Source: Novosphingobium sp. (lineage in GTDB: Bacteria; Pseudomonadota; Alphaproteobacteria; Sphingomonadales; Sphingomonadaceae). From it: 64,000 nucleotides of DNA. A program made the translations under genes and the position numbers. The notes under the pieces were generated by a model. The model ran no database searches, was not told the origin of the DNA, and saw nothing but the letters and a program-made list of their open reading frames with translations. Positions 52,833-60,943 of the stretch are shown here, piece by piece. The DNA is taken from contig NZ_JAUYRV010000026.1 of assembly GCF_030696665.1 (NCBI RefSeq), positions 143,330 to 207,329 of the forward strand, read 5' to 3'. Position 1 is the stretch's first letter. Each line of letters starts with the position of its first letter.

Positions 52833-53447
52833 ATGATCCATATTGTCCAAGGGTGCTCGCTTACCGATGCGCGCGCCGCCTCGATGTTCGAGGACCGCAA
52901 GACCCTGTTCGTCGATCTGCTGGGCTGGGATGTTCCGGTCGTCGGCGGCCGCTATGAAATCGACAGCTATGACGGCGACAAGGCGGTCTATCTGATCGCC
53001 ACCGACGATGGCTGCATTCACCAGGGGTCGATGCGGCTGCTATCGACAGAGGGCGCGCATCTGCTCGCCGATCGTTTCGCGTCGCTCTGCGAGTGCGATG
53101 CGCCCCGGGGGGAGCAGGTTCGCGAGATTACGCGACTTTGCCTGCCGCAACGATTGGGCGCCCCCGGACGCCTGCGTGTCCGCAACCGGCTCATCTCGGC
53201 GATGGTCGATCATGCGCTCGGCAGCGGAATCACCATGCTAACCGGCGTCGTGACCGCTGCTTTTCGCGAGGAGGTTTTGGCGATGGGCTGGCGCGCAGCG
53301 CCGCTCGGCCCCGCGCGCCGCATCGATGGCGCGTTCCTTGGAGCGTTCCGCATCGAGATCTGCGCCGGTACGCCTGCGCTGCTGGCGTCGAACGGCATCT
53401 ATGTGCCGGGTGCGATCACTCCCGATGCGGCGGCAAGAGCCGCGTGA
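52833..53447 (+). CDS. Acyl-homoserine-lactone synthase (LuxI family)
   Basis: 204 residues. LuxI landmarks: Arg in FEDRKTLFVDLLGWDVP, Asp pair in EIDSYDGDKAVYLIA, Arg in GSMRLL, and REITRLCL (Glu-Ile-xx-Arg). It makes an N-acyl-homoserine lactone from SAM and acyl-ACP; the acyl chain cannot be told from sequence. GGGAG lies 8 nt before the ATG. The dioxygenase gene starts 11 nt after its stop, so the two are co-transcribed. Confidence 0.93.
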   Translation: MIHIVQGCSLTDARAASMFEDRKTLFVDLLGWDVPVVGGRYEIDSYDGDKAVYLIATDDGCIHQGSMRLLSTEGAHLLADRFASLCECDAPRGEQVREITRLCLPQRLGAPGRLRVRNRLISAMVDHALGSGITMLTGVVTAAFREEVLAMGWRAAPLGPARRIDGAFLGAFRIEICAGTPALLASNGIYVPGAITPDAAARAA

Positions 53448-53458
53448 AGGGAATGGCG

Positions 53459-54334
53459 ATGCACGACCCCGCCCGCCTAGCCGCGATGCTGCTCGCCGAC
53501 GGTTATGTCATTGTCGATAACGCCGTGCCGACCGAGCTAATCACCGCGCTCGAAGCCGAACTCGCACCGCGCTTCGTCGCCACGCCCTTTTGCGAAGGCG
53601 GATTCTACGGAGCCCGCACCAAGCGCTTTGGCGCGTTGTTGCGGCGTTCACGGCATATCGCCGGCCTTGTGCTGCACCCGATCATCTGCGGTATCGCCGA
53701 AACGGTGCTCGGGGAATGGTGCGATCGTATCGTTCTCAACCTCACCCAGGCGATCGAAATCCATCCCGGCGCGCTCGCGCAGGTGCCGCACCGCGACCAG
53801 GATCTCTGGGGCGGCGTCAAGACCGGGATGCACTATCAGATCAACGTCATCTGGCCGATCGATCCGTTCACGCTGGAGAGTGGCGCGACGCTGGTCTGGC
53901 CGGGCAGCCATCACGATGCGGCATCGCAACCGGGCGATGCACGTCCGGTCGCCGCCGAAATGCCACCCGGCTCCGCGCTGCTGTTCCTCGGATCGATCCT
54001 GCATGGTGCCGGCGCTAACCAGTCCGATCATGTGCGCCGCGCGGTCATCACCTCCTATTGCCTCGGATGGCTGCGGACGTTCGAGAATCAGTATCTCGTC
54101 TACCCGCCCGCCATCGCTCGAGCGTTCGATCCCGATCTGGCCGCGCTCATCGGCTATGCCCAGCATCGCCCCAATCTCGGTAATGTCGAAGGCCAGTGCC
54201 CATCGGTGCTGCTTTACCGCGACGATATTGACGGCCTCCCGGCGATCGACGCGCTGCTTCCCGGTCAGGCGGACATGTTGGACGCCTACGTCGCGGATCA
54301 GGAAGCGGCGCGTGCGGGCCTGATCGGCGGGTAA
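53459..54334 (+). CDS. PhyH-family Fe(II)/2-oxoglutarate dioxygenase linked to luxI
   Basis: 291 residues. Iron ligands HRD in VPHRDQDLW and distal His in SILHGAGANQSDHVRRAV, with the 2-oxoglutarate Arg following. N-terminus LLADGYVIVDNAVP is typical of phytanoyl-CoA dioxygenase proteins. PhyH-type genes next to luxI are a recurring arrangement in sphingomonads; their role is not settled. Start at 53459 has GAAGGG 8 nt upstream; an ATG at 53453 is also possible. Confidence 0.88.
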   Translation: MHDPARLAAMLLADGYVIVDNAVPTELITALEAELAPRFVATPFCEGGFYGARTKRFGALLRRSRHIAGLVLHPIICGIAETVLGEWCDRIVLNLTQAIEIHPGALAQVPHRDQDLWGGVKTGMHYQINVIWPIDPFTLESGATLVWPGSHHDAASQPGDARPVAAEMPPGSALLFLGSILHGAGANQSDHVRRAVITSYCLGWLRTFENQYLVYPPAIARAFDPDLAALIGYAQHRPNLGNVEGQCPSVLLYRDDIDGLPAIDALLPGQADMLDAYVADQEAARAGLIGG

Positions 54335-54364
54335 CGCGGGTTCGTCGGACTAGACGCTGCATCC

Positions 54365-54673
54365 ATGACACACGATCCGAACGACAAAGCAGGCGGCGGC
54401 GCACGAACACCGACCGAGGTGGCGCCGCCCGCTGTGAACGGTGGAGCTGTATCTTCGACCGCGGAGCGCGCCCGGCGGGCACGCGAACATTGCCCGTTCC
54501 TGACAACCAAGCAGGCCGCGTTCCATCTCGGCCTCGCAGCGGACACGCTCAAGAAGATGCGCCGCGAGCGGCGCGGTCCGTGCTGCCGGAAACACGGCAC
54601 CGTCTGGCGCTACCATATCGACGATATCGAGGCCTGGTCGCGCGCGAACATGCGGGATGGCGGAAATGGCTAG
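54365..54673 (+). CDS. Excisionase/AlpA-like helix-turn-helix protein
   Basis: 102 residues. A disordered N-terminal 40 residues is followed by a MerR/AlpA-like HTH (LTTKQAAFHLGLAADTLKKMRRERRGPCCRKHGTVWRYHIDDIEAW). The VWRYHIDDIEAW end is typical of recombination directionality factors and other HTH_17 proteins. Its place directly before traF and a lytic transglycosylase gene mirrors rdfS-type genes of rhizobial integrative elements, so a role in excision control is inferred. Confidence 0.8.
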   Translation: MTHDPNDKAGGGARTPTEVAPPAVNGGAVSSTAERARRAREHCPFLTTKQAAFHLGLAADTLKKMRRERRGPCCRKHGTVWRYHIDDIEAWSRANMRDGGNG

Positions 54674-55187
54674 GCTGTTACCCTCCCGTCTGCCGGTTCG
54701 GGCCTCCGTGCTGATCAGTGTTGGCGTCGCCGCGCTGACGGCGACGATCGCGCTGCCCCCGACGCCGCGGCTGGTCTGGAACGTGTCGGCCAGCGCGCCG
54801 ATCGGCCTCTATGCCGTTGGCGGCCGTCACGACATCGCGGCTGGCGACATGGTGCTGGCCCGCGTGCCCGACCGCTGGCGCCGGCTCGCCGCCGAGCGGC
54901 GCTACATTCCGATCAACGTCCCTTTGGTGAAGCGCGTCGCGGCCGTGCCCGGCGACCGCGTTTGCGCCCGTGGTCGCGATATCTCCGTAAATGGCCGCCC
55001 AGTCACTGATCGCCGCGAAGCTGACGGCCGCGGGCGGCCGATGCCGCGGTGGAGCGGATGTGTGACACTGAGAACCGGTGCGCTGTTCCTCCTGATGGAC
55101 AGCCCGGATTCGTTCGACGGGCGTTATTTCGGACCGACATCGCGCGGCGACGTCATCGGCGAGGCGCGGCTGTTGTGGCTGGGCTGA
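54657..55187 (+). CDS. traF: Conjugative transfer signal peptidase TraF (S26 family)
   Basis: 176 residues with one N-terminal TM segment (VLISVGVAALTATIAL), catalytic Ser in SASAPIGLYAV and catalytic Lys in VKRVAAVPGD, plus the C-terminal LLMDSPDSFDGRYFGPTSRGDVIGEA block of TraF peptidases. TraF processes the mating pilin. It overlaps the HTH gene; the ATG at 54666 is an alternative start. Overlap with the transglycosylase gene suggests an operon. Confidence 0.92.
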   Translation: MAEMARLLPSRLPVRASVLISVGVAALTATIALPPTPRLVWNVSASAPIGLYAVGGRHDIAAGDMVLARVPDRWRRLAAERRYIPINVPLVKRVAAVPGDRVCARGRDISVNGRPVTDRREADGRGRPMPRWSGCVTLRTGALFLLMDSPDSFDGRYFGPTSRGDVIGEARLLWLG

Positions 55188-55816
55188 GGGTCGCCATCAC
55201 CGCCTTGGCGCTGCTAGCGGCGGCGCCGGCTGGCGCGCAGTCGGTCGTTCACTGGCGGCCTTATATCGAGGCAGCCTCGGCGCGTTTCGGCGTGCCGGTA
55301 GAATGGATCGAGCGCGTCATGCGCGCCGAGAGCGGCGGACGCACGATGCTGGACGGTCGCCCGATCACCAGCCACGCCGGCGCGATGGGGCTGATGCAGC
55401 TCATGCCCGGCACCTGGTCCGAAATGCGCGCGCGGCTCGGGCTCGGGTCCGATCCACATAGCCCGCGCGACAACATATTGGCGGGGACGCTCTATCTTCG
55501 CCTGATGTATGACCGCTTCGGCTATCCCGGTCTGTTCGCAGCCTATAATGCGGGACCGGCACGCTATGCCGAGCACGTGCGGACCGGCCGCGCGCTGCCC
55601 GGCGAGACCCGCGCCTATCTCGCGAGCGTCGCCGGAGTGCCCGTCAATTCCCAGTCGGCTGTCGCGGCCGCCAGTGCAACGCCGCGTACCGCCAATGCCA
55701 TCTTCTTCGCGATCGGCGACCGGCCCCCTGCCGGCCGGAGCGAAGCCGGCGCGGCCACGCTGTTCGTCGTGCTACGCGCAGGGCCGCCCGAGACGGCTGC
55801 GCCAGGCCGTCCGTAG
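55175..55816 (+). CDS. Lytic transglycosylase (SLT domain)
   Basis: 213 residues. GTG start at 55175 gives a signal peptide (RVAITALALLAAAPAGAQ); SD GAGG is about 10 nt upstream, and the start overlaps traF by 13 nt. The SLT domain shows catalytic Glu in MRAESGGRTM, GAMGLMQLMPGTW, and FAAYNAGPARY. The C-terminal third is low-complexity. Such enzymes open peptidoglycan for the conjugation apparatus; context supports that role. Confidence 0.9.
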   Translation: MAGLRVAITALALLAAAPAGAQSVVHWRPYIEAASARFGVPVEWIERVMRAESGGRTMLDGRPITSHAGAMGLMQLMPGTWSEMRARLGLGSDPHSPRDNILAGTLYLRLMYDRFGYPGLFAAYNAGPARYAEHVRTGRALPGETRAYLASVAGVPVNSQSAVAAASATPRTANAIFFAIGDRPPAGRSEAGAATLFVVLRAGPPETAAPGRP

Positions 55817-55870
55817 TGAGCACCGATCCGGGCTTCATGCGGATTCGTGTTTCTGCTATGTTCCGAGGCT

Positions 55871-56326
55871 ATGGAGTTGGTCGTCATGCTGCTCGGTCTG
55901 ATCCTTTCCGCCACCGGCATCGTCCTCTTCGCCTGGGCGATGTTCCGGCTCGCCGTCTTCGCGCTCCCGGTCGGGCTGGGTGCGGCCACCTTTCTGTGGG
56001 CGGCGGGTGGCGAGCTGGGGCTGTTGCTCGGCCTGCTTCTCGGCCTCGTCGTCGGCGTCGCGGCCTTGCTGATCGGACGCATGCTCATCGCGTCACGGTT
56101 GCCGGTTCCAGTTCGCGGGGCGGTCGCTTTTCTCTTCGCTGTGCCCGCCGGGATCGCCGGCCACAGCGTCGTCTCCGGCCTGATGCATCTCGGCGGCGCG
56201 CGGCCGACCGCGACCGGCATCGCCGCGGCGGTCGGCGCGATCATCATCGCCAGTGCCGCCATGATGAGCCTGTTGCCCGCGATGACCGCTCGCACCGGTT
56301 CGCACGGATCCCCGCTGCACGGTTGA
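55871..56326 (+). CDS. Hypothetical integral membrane protein
   Basis: 151 residues, mostly hydrophobic, with four or five predicted TM helices (LLGLILSATGIVLFAWAMF, ALPVGLGAATFLWAAGG, GLLLGLLLGLVVGVAALLIG, AVAFLFAVPAGIAGHSVV, GIAAAVGAIIIASAAMMSL). Not recognised. It follows the transfer genes on the same strand and may belong to them. The start is uncertain (55871, or 55886 where GGAG is well spaced). Confidence 0.65.
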   Translation: MELVVMLLGLILSATGIVLFAWAMFRLAVFALPVGLGAATFLWAAGGELGLLLGLLLGLVVGVAALLIGRMLIASRLPVPVRGAVAFLFAVPAGIAGHSVVSGLMHLGGARPTATGIAAAVGAIIIASAAMMSLLPAMTARTGSHGSPLHG

Positions 56327-56842
56327 TCCGCGGCGGGTCAGTCGGCCGAGTGCTCGCCTCCGCGTCACCGTCGCGTAAGGCGACCATGGCGAGAGTGCGT
56401 CAAGACGGCAGGGTCTGACCTGACGCATCCGGGTTTTTGGGCGCCTCGCGCCTGCGGCGCGACCGCCGCTCTATTCCGCTAGGCTCACATCCGTTCGCCA
56501 AGCTCCACCGGGCCACGCTTCGCGCGTCCCGGCCAAAGGTGATGATCGGACTGGCGGGATGCCGGAGCCTTGCTCCGGCCTGTCGTCGCCGCGCCTGACC
56601 GGCGCGGCGGCGTTTTTCGTTGGGCCTTCCCCTCGTCGCACGGGTGGACGGCGCTCCCTTCTGGGCCCGGCCCGGCGTCCCGCAAGCCGGCCCTCGACTG
56701 CGCTCGGGCTCGGCTCCTCCATTGCATTGCGGCCCTGCGGGTGCGGACCGCCTTCTGGCCGCGCCCGGCAGGTCGCAGTTCGCCGCCCACCCCCGCTCCG
56801 GGGGAGGCCCTGGGGTTTTTGGGGCGGTGCAGGAGGATAGCC
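56327..56842. other. 516-nt GC-rich leader before the first ArdC gene
   Basis: No convincing gene. A very GC-rich stretch precedes the ArdC start; part of it (CGGCCCTG...GGGTGCG) resembles the leader of the second ArdC gene near 63178, so it is probably a conserved upstream region of these antirestriction genes. Confidence 0.5.
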
Positions 56843-57652
56843 ATGCGCCAGAGCGGCAAGCATCGCGCGCGCGGAGAAGCTGGCAGGAGCCAGCCCCCGG
56901 CAGAGCGCGCCAATCTTTACGACGAGGTGACGAACCGGATCGTTGCCGAACTTGAGGCGGGCCGCGTTCCTTGGGTCCAGCCTTGGGGCCGCCCCAATGG
57001 TCAAGGCTTCTCCGCCGCCCCCGGCCTTCCGCGCAATGCGCTCACCAGCCGCAATTACAGCGGCGTCAACGTGCTCATTCTCTGGGGCGCGGTTATCGAG
57101 TGCGGTTATCCTTCGCAATCGTGGCTGACCTTCCGCCAAGCCCTTGAAGCAGGCGGCAACGTCCGCAAGGGCGAGCGCGGGACCACCGTTGTCTATGCCG
57201 ACCGCTTCACCCCCGAGGCCGAGAAGGAACGCGCACGCCTGACCGGCGACGAGGCCCGCGCCGTGCCCTTCCTCAAACGCTTCACCGTGTTCAACGTCGC
57301 GCAATGCGAAGGCTTGCGCCCCGGCCTTGCCGCCGGCCCCGCGCCGCTCCCCGAACGCCAGATCGTGCCCGTCGCCGAAGCGGTTATTGCCGCATCGGGC
57401 GTCGATTTCCGCATCGGCGGCAACCGTGCCTTCTATGTACCCGCGCATGATTATGTGCAGGTTCCGCCGCAACCCGCGTTCTTCGAGCAGATCAACTATT
57501 ATCGCACCGCGCTGCACGAACTGACCCATTCGACCGGCCACGCCTCGCGCCTCGACCGCAAGATTCTCAACCCGTTCGGCAGCAAGGACTACGCCCGCGA
57601 GGAACTGGTCGCCTTATCTGGACAGTCTGCGCCGTCCGCAACATTGCAGTAA
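56843..57652 (+). pseudogene. ArdC-type antirestriction protein, 3' end lost
   Basis: The reading frame gives 269 residues. N-terminal ssDNA-binding domain (LYDEVTNRIVAELEAGRVPWVQPWG, SRNYSGVNVLILW) and zincin-like motif HELTH in ALHELTHSTGH near 232. The family sequence stops after YAREELVA (about 57612), where about 50-60 residues of the C-terminus are missing and 12 unrelated residues run to a stop. AGGAGG lies 6 nt before the ATG. The break coincides with the start of the recombinase-trio region. The zinc site survives, so residual activity is possible. Confidence 0.82.
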
Positions 57653-57676
57653 GGTCGGCGATGGACGCCCACGGTA

Positions 57677-57740
57677 GGCAGTAATCAGGCTGGCCGTAGC
57701 GCTGACCCAAGAGCTGGCGGAGGCCAGCCTGATAGCTGCC
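57677..57740. repeat. Long inverted repeat upstream of the recombinase trio
   Basis: GGCAG-TA-ATCAGGCTGGCC (57677-57695) and GGCCAGCCTGAT-AG-CTGCC (57722-57740): 12 perfect pairs plus 5 more after a 2-nt mismatch, 26-nt centre. It lies 69 nt before the first recombinase gene. Candidate recombination or end site. Confidence 0.65.
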
Positions 57741-57809
57741 GGGCCATAGCGCGCATCGGTGTGAAGGTCAGCTTCCGGGTGGGGGGTCCGGGGGGAGGGC
57801 TTCGCGCCG

Positions 57810-59159
57810 GTGTCGATCATTACTGTTTGCGAGCGTCGCGAGGCCAGGGGCCTCGATGCGCATGTGCCGCTGATCCAGCGCGACGACGCGCTCTACGATC
57901 CCGATCTGGATCGCTTCTTTCTCGACCTGCCGCTGTCGGGCGTCCGCTCGCGGCACTCGCTTCGCGCCTACGCCTATGATGTCGTAGTCTGGCTTCGTTT
58001 TCTCGATGCCTGCGGCAAGACCGTGTGGGCTGCGACCCGCGACGATGTCGACGCCTATCATCGTGAGCGACGCCGCGACGATGCCGATCACCGGATAACG
58101 GCGGCAAGCTGGAACCGCGCCGTCGCCAGCCTCGATCGCCTTTACCGTTGGGGCGAGCAGCAAGGGTTGATCGCCGACGCGCCGTTCAGCCGCCGCGCCG
58201 TGTGGCGACCGGCGCAAGGTGGCCGTCGCGGCATGATCGCGGCGCGCAACGATGCCTATGAACGTGTCGCCAGGCGATCGGATGTCCGGTTCGTCACGAT
58301 GGAAGACTACCGCATTTTCCGCGAGGTCGGCCTGCGCGGGCTCACCCCTGACGGCACGGAGCGCCCCGGCGCTCGCGACCGTAATGGGCTGCGCAACGCG
58401 CTGTTCGCGGATCTTCTCGTCACCACCGGCCTGCGCCTCGAAGAGGCGTCGGGCTTGCTCACCGTCGAGCTCGCGGCGATCGACCGCGAGGACGGTGACG
58501 TCCAACAACTTTGGTTGCCCCTTCCGCCGCCGCTCACCAAGGGCGACCGCGGACGCAGCGTTCTGGTCCCACGCCGGCTGCTTCGTCAGATCGCCGCCTA
58601 TGTCGCGGTCGAGCGCGCCGCGGGCGTGGCCAAGTTCGCCGCGCGCGACGGTGCGGCCAGCTTCGACCGACCGATCCCTGTCACCCGCGCCGGTCTCGAC
58701 CGCATGCGCGATATCTGCACCCCGGAGGAACGATGCCGCCTGATCCTGTGCGACGAGGATGGAACGCCCCGCGAGCCGGCGGCGCTATGGCTGACCGAGG
58801 TCGGCCAGCCTGTCCGCCCCAACTCGTGGGAGGTGATCTTCACCCGCGCCTGCAAGCGGTGCGCACAGAACGGCTTCCCGCTGTCGATCAGCCCGCACCA
58901 GCTTCGCCACGCCTTCGCAGTCCATATGCTCGCCTTGCTGATCCAGCAGCGGCTGCGCGAAGCGGCATTGCCGGTGGGGCCGGTGGAGAGCTATCGGCTG
59001 ATCCTGGGCGACCCGCTGCAACAGGTGCAACGCCTGCTTGGCCACGCCAGCCTCACCACCACCTATATCTACCTCGACCATATCGCGACCCGCGCCGATA
59101 CGGTGGACGCGGCCGTCGAGGAGCTGCTGGCGTTACTGCCGGGGCCGCAAGGCGTATGA
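57810..59159 (+). CDS. Tyrosine recombinase A of the trio
   Basis: 449 residues. N-terminal SAM-like core-binding domain (SRHSLRAYAYDVVVWLRFLDACG), then a catalytic domain with a full set: Arg in TTGLRLEEASGL, HxxR in SPHQLRHAFAVHML, His in LLGHASLTTTYIYLDH with Tyr. It should be an active strand-exchange enzyme. GTG start with a GGGGGGAGGG tract about 10 nt upstream. Its stop overlaps the next start as ATGA. Confidence 0.92.
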   Translation: MSIITVCERREARGLDAHVPLIQRDDALYDPDLDRFFLDLPLSGVRSRHSLRAYAYDVVVWLRFLDACGKTVWAATRDDVDAYHRERRRDDADHRITAASWNRAVASLDRLYRWGEQQGLIADAPFSRRAVWRPAQGGRRGMIAARNDAYERVARRSDVRFVTMEDYRIFREVGLRGLTPDGTERPGARDRNGLRNALFADLLVTTGLRLEEASGLLTVELAAIDREDGDVQQLWLPLPPPLTKGDRGRSVLVPRRLLRQIAAYVAVERAAGVAKFAARDGAASFDRPIPVTRAGLDRMRDICTPEERCRLILCDEDGTPREPAALWLTEVGQPVRPNSWEVIFTRACKRCAQNGFPLSISPHQLRHAFAVHMLALLIQQRLREAALPVGPVESYRLILGDPLQQVQRLLGHASLTTTYIYLDHIATRADTVDAAVEELLALLPGPQGV

Positions 59160-60943
59160 GCGGGCGTCCCCGCAAGGGCCGGCCTGTCGCCTTTGCGCCG
59201 ATCACGCCGGAGCGATCGCAGCCCGATCCTGTGCTCGGCCTCAAGTTCACCATCGAGGCGCGGCATGGCGGAACGGTCCTAGTCGATATGACCGGGCTCG
59301 ATCCTCGCCCACTCGCCATCGCTTTCGCCGGTGCGCTGCGTCGATCGGCGGCGCTCGGCGGCCCCATCGGTGCGGCCAGCGTCATCAAGCAGTATGTTCA
59401 GGTCTATCGCCACTTCTTCGCCTGGCTTGGCGATGATGCGCCGGAGGTGACCGGCGTCAACGACCTGCGCGCAGTCCATATCGATGGCTTTGCGTCCGCG
59501 CTCGAACGGCGTGGGATGGGCGCGATCCACCGGCACATAACGGTCGGCAAGGTCATCAACACGCTGCGCGCGATCGAGGCAGACCGGCCCGATCGGATCG
59601 CGCCCGACCTGCATGAGCGGCTGCGCTACACGCTGGCCACTTCGGCGGGCCGCTCGACCCCGCGCGATGCCTATAGCCCCTTCGTCGCCCGCGCGCTGCG
59701 CGACGCCGCGAGGGCCGATATCGAAGCGATGCTTCGCCGCCTCGGCGCCGACGACCGCACTGATGAGGGCGACCCTGTCGTCGCCAGGGCGCGCGCCGAT
59801 GTCGAAGCGATCATCGCGCGGCAGGGCTTTATCGTCGCAGACCAGCCCGCGCTGAAGCGCCTCTATTTCATGCGCATGCGGCGCGGATTGCCGATCAGCA
59901 CGCTCATCGACGACCTGCATGGCCGCCATCATCTGCTCGCGCGCGATCTGCCGGCGCTGCTCGTGCTGCTCACGCTCGATACCGGCCTCGAGCCGGAGTG
60001 CCTGAAGACGCTGACCGTGGATTGTCTCACCAACCCGCATGCCGGCACGGTGGAGCTGCGCTATCTGAAGCGCCGCGCCCGCGGTGCCGAGCACAAGAGC
60101 ATGCGGGTCCGCGATGGTGGTAGCGGCACACCCGGCGGCCTCATGCGTCGCCTGATCGACGTCACCGCCGTCGCACGCGAGCATCTGACCGACGATTGCC
60201 TCTGGCTCTATCACAACGTTGGCGGCCTTCGCGCCGGCATCGTCGATCCCAAGTTCCAACTCGCCGCCTGGGCTCGTCGCCATGGTATCGCCGGCGATGA
60301 TGGGAAGCCGCTCCATCTGCTGCTTTCCCGGCTGCGCAAGACCCACAAGGCGTTATGGTACACCAAGACCGAGGGGCATATGGCCCGCTTCGCGGTCGGT
60401 CACACCCGCGAGGTTGCGGCGCGCCACTATGCCGATCTGCCGTCGCTCCGGCCGTTGCACGAGGCGGCCGTCGCCGATGCCTTCCGCGCAGCGGTCGCTG
60501 CGGCGATGCCGACCGTGCTTCCACCCACCGCCGAGCAGGCGCTGCGCGAAGCGCCCGAACAGGTCGCGTCGCTGATGTCGGCTGATACGGTGGGTCCGGT
60601 GCTCGACGGCGAACAGGATGTCTGGCTCGCCGCCTGCGCGGGCTTCCATAGCAGTCCTTTCGCCGAGCCCGGTTCGCCCTGCGCGCAGCCCTTCTGGGGC
60701 TGCCTCGATTGTCCCAACGCCGTCATCACCGCGCGCAAGCTCCCCGCGATCCTCGCCTTTCTCGCGTTCGTCGAAGAGCAGCGATGCAGCCTGCCGGCGA
60801 GCGACTGGGCCGCCAAGTTCGGCCGCGTCCACACCCGGATCACGGTCCAGGTCCTGCCGGTCTTCTCCGATGCCGTTATCGCCGAAGCGCGCCGGCAGAT
60901 GGGGAGCGAACGGCTCTATCTGCCGCCGGAGGCACGCGCATGA
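59156..60943 (+). CDS. Tyrosine recombinase-like protein B of the trio (catalytic Arg missing)
   Basis: 595 residues. The catalytic-domain pattern is LLTLDTGLEPECLKTL near 271-286, where Glu279 stands in place of the first catalytic Arg; the HxxR box reads SRLRKTH; the end is GHTREVAARHYAD with His and Tyr. Loss of Arg I suggests a structural rather than catalytic role. A C-terminal Cys cluster (WGCLDCPNAVITAR) is shared with protein C. The start ATG overlaps gene A; the frame is open upstream but inside gene A. Confidence 0.85.
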   Translation: MSGRPRKGRPVAFAPITPERSQPDPVLGLKFTIEARHGGTVLVDMTGLDPRPLAIAFAGALRRSAALGGPIGAASVIKQYVQVYRHFFAWLGDDAPEVTGVNDLRAVHIDGFASALERRGMGAIHRHITVGKVINTLRAIEADRPDRIAPDLHERLRYTLATSAGRSTPRDAYSPFVARALRDAARADIEAMLRRLGADDRTDEGDPVVARARADVEAIIARQGFIVADQPALKRLYFMRMRRGLPISTLIDDLHGRHHLLARDLPALLVLLTLDTGLEPECLKTLTVDCLTNPHAGTVELRYLKRRARGAEHKSMRVRDGGSGTPGGLMRRLIDVTAVAREHLTDDCLWLYHNVGGLRAGIVDPKFQLAAWARRHGIAGDDGKPLHLLLSRLRKTHKALWYTKTEGHMARFAVGHTREVAARHYADLPSLRPLHEAAVADAFRAAVAAAMPTVLPPTAEQALREAPEQVASLMSADTVGPVLDGEQDVWLAACAGFHSSPFAEPGSPCAQPFWGCLDCPNAVITARKLPAILAFLAFVEEQRCSLPASDWAAKFGRVHTRITVQVLPVFSDAVIAEARRQMGSERLYLPPEARA

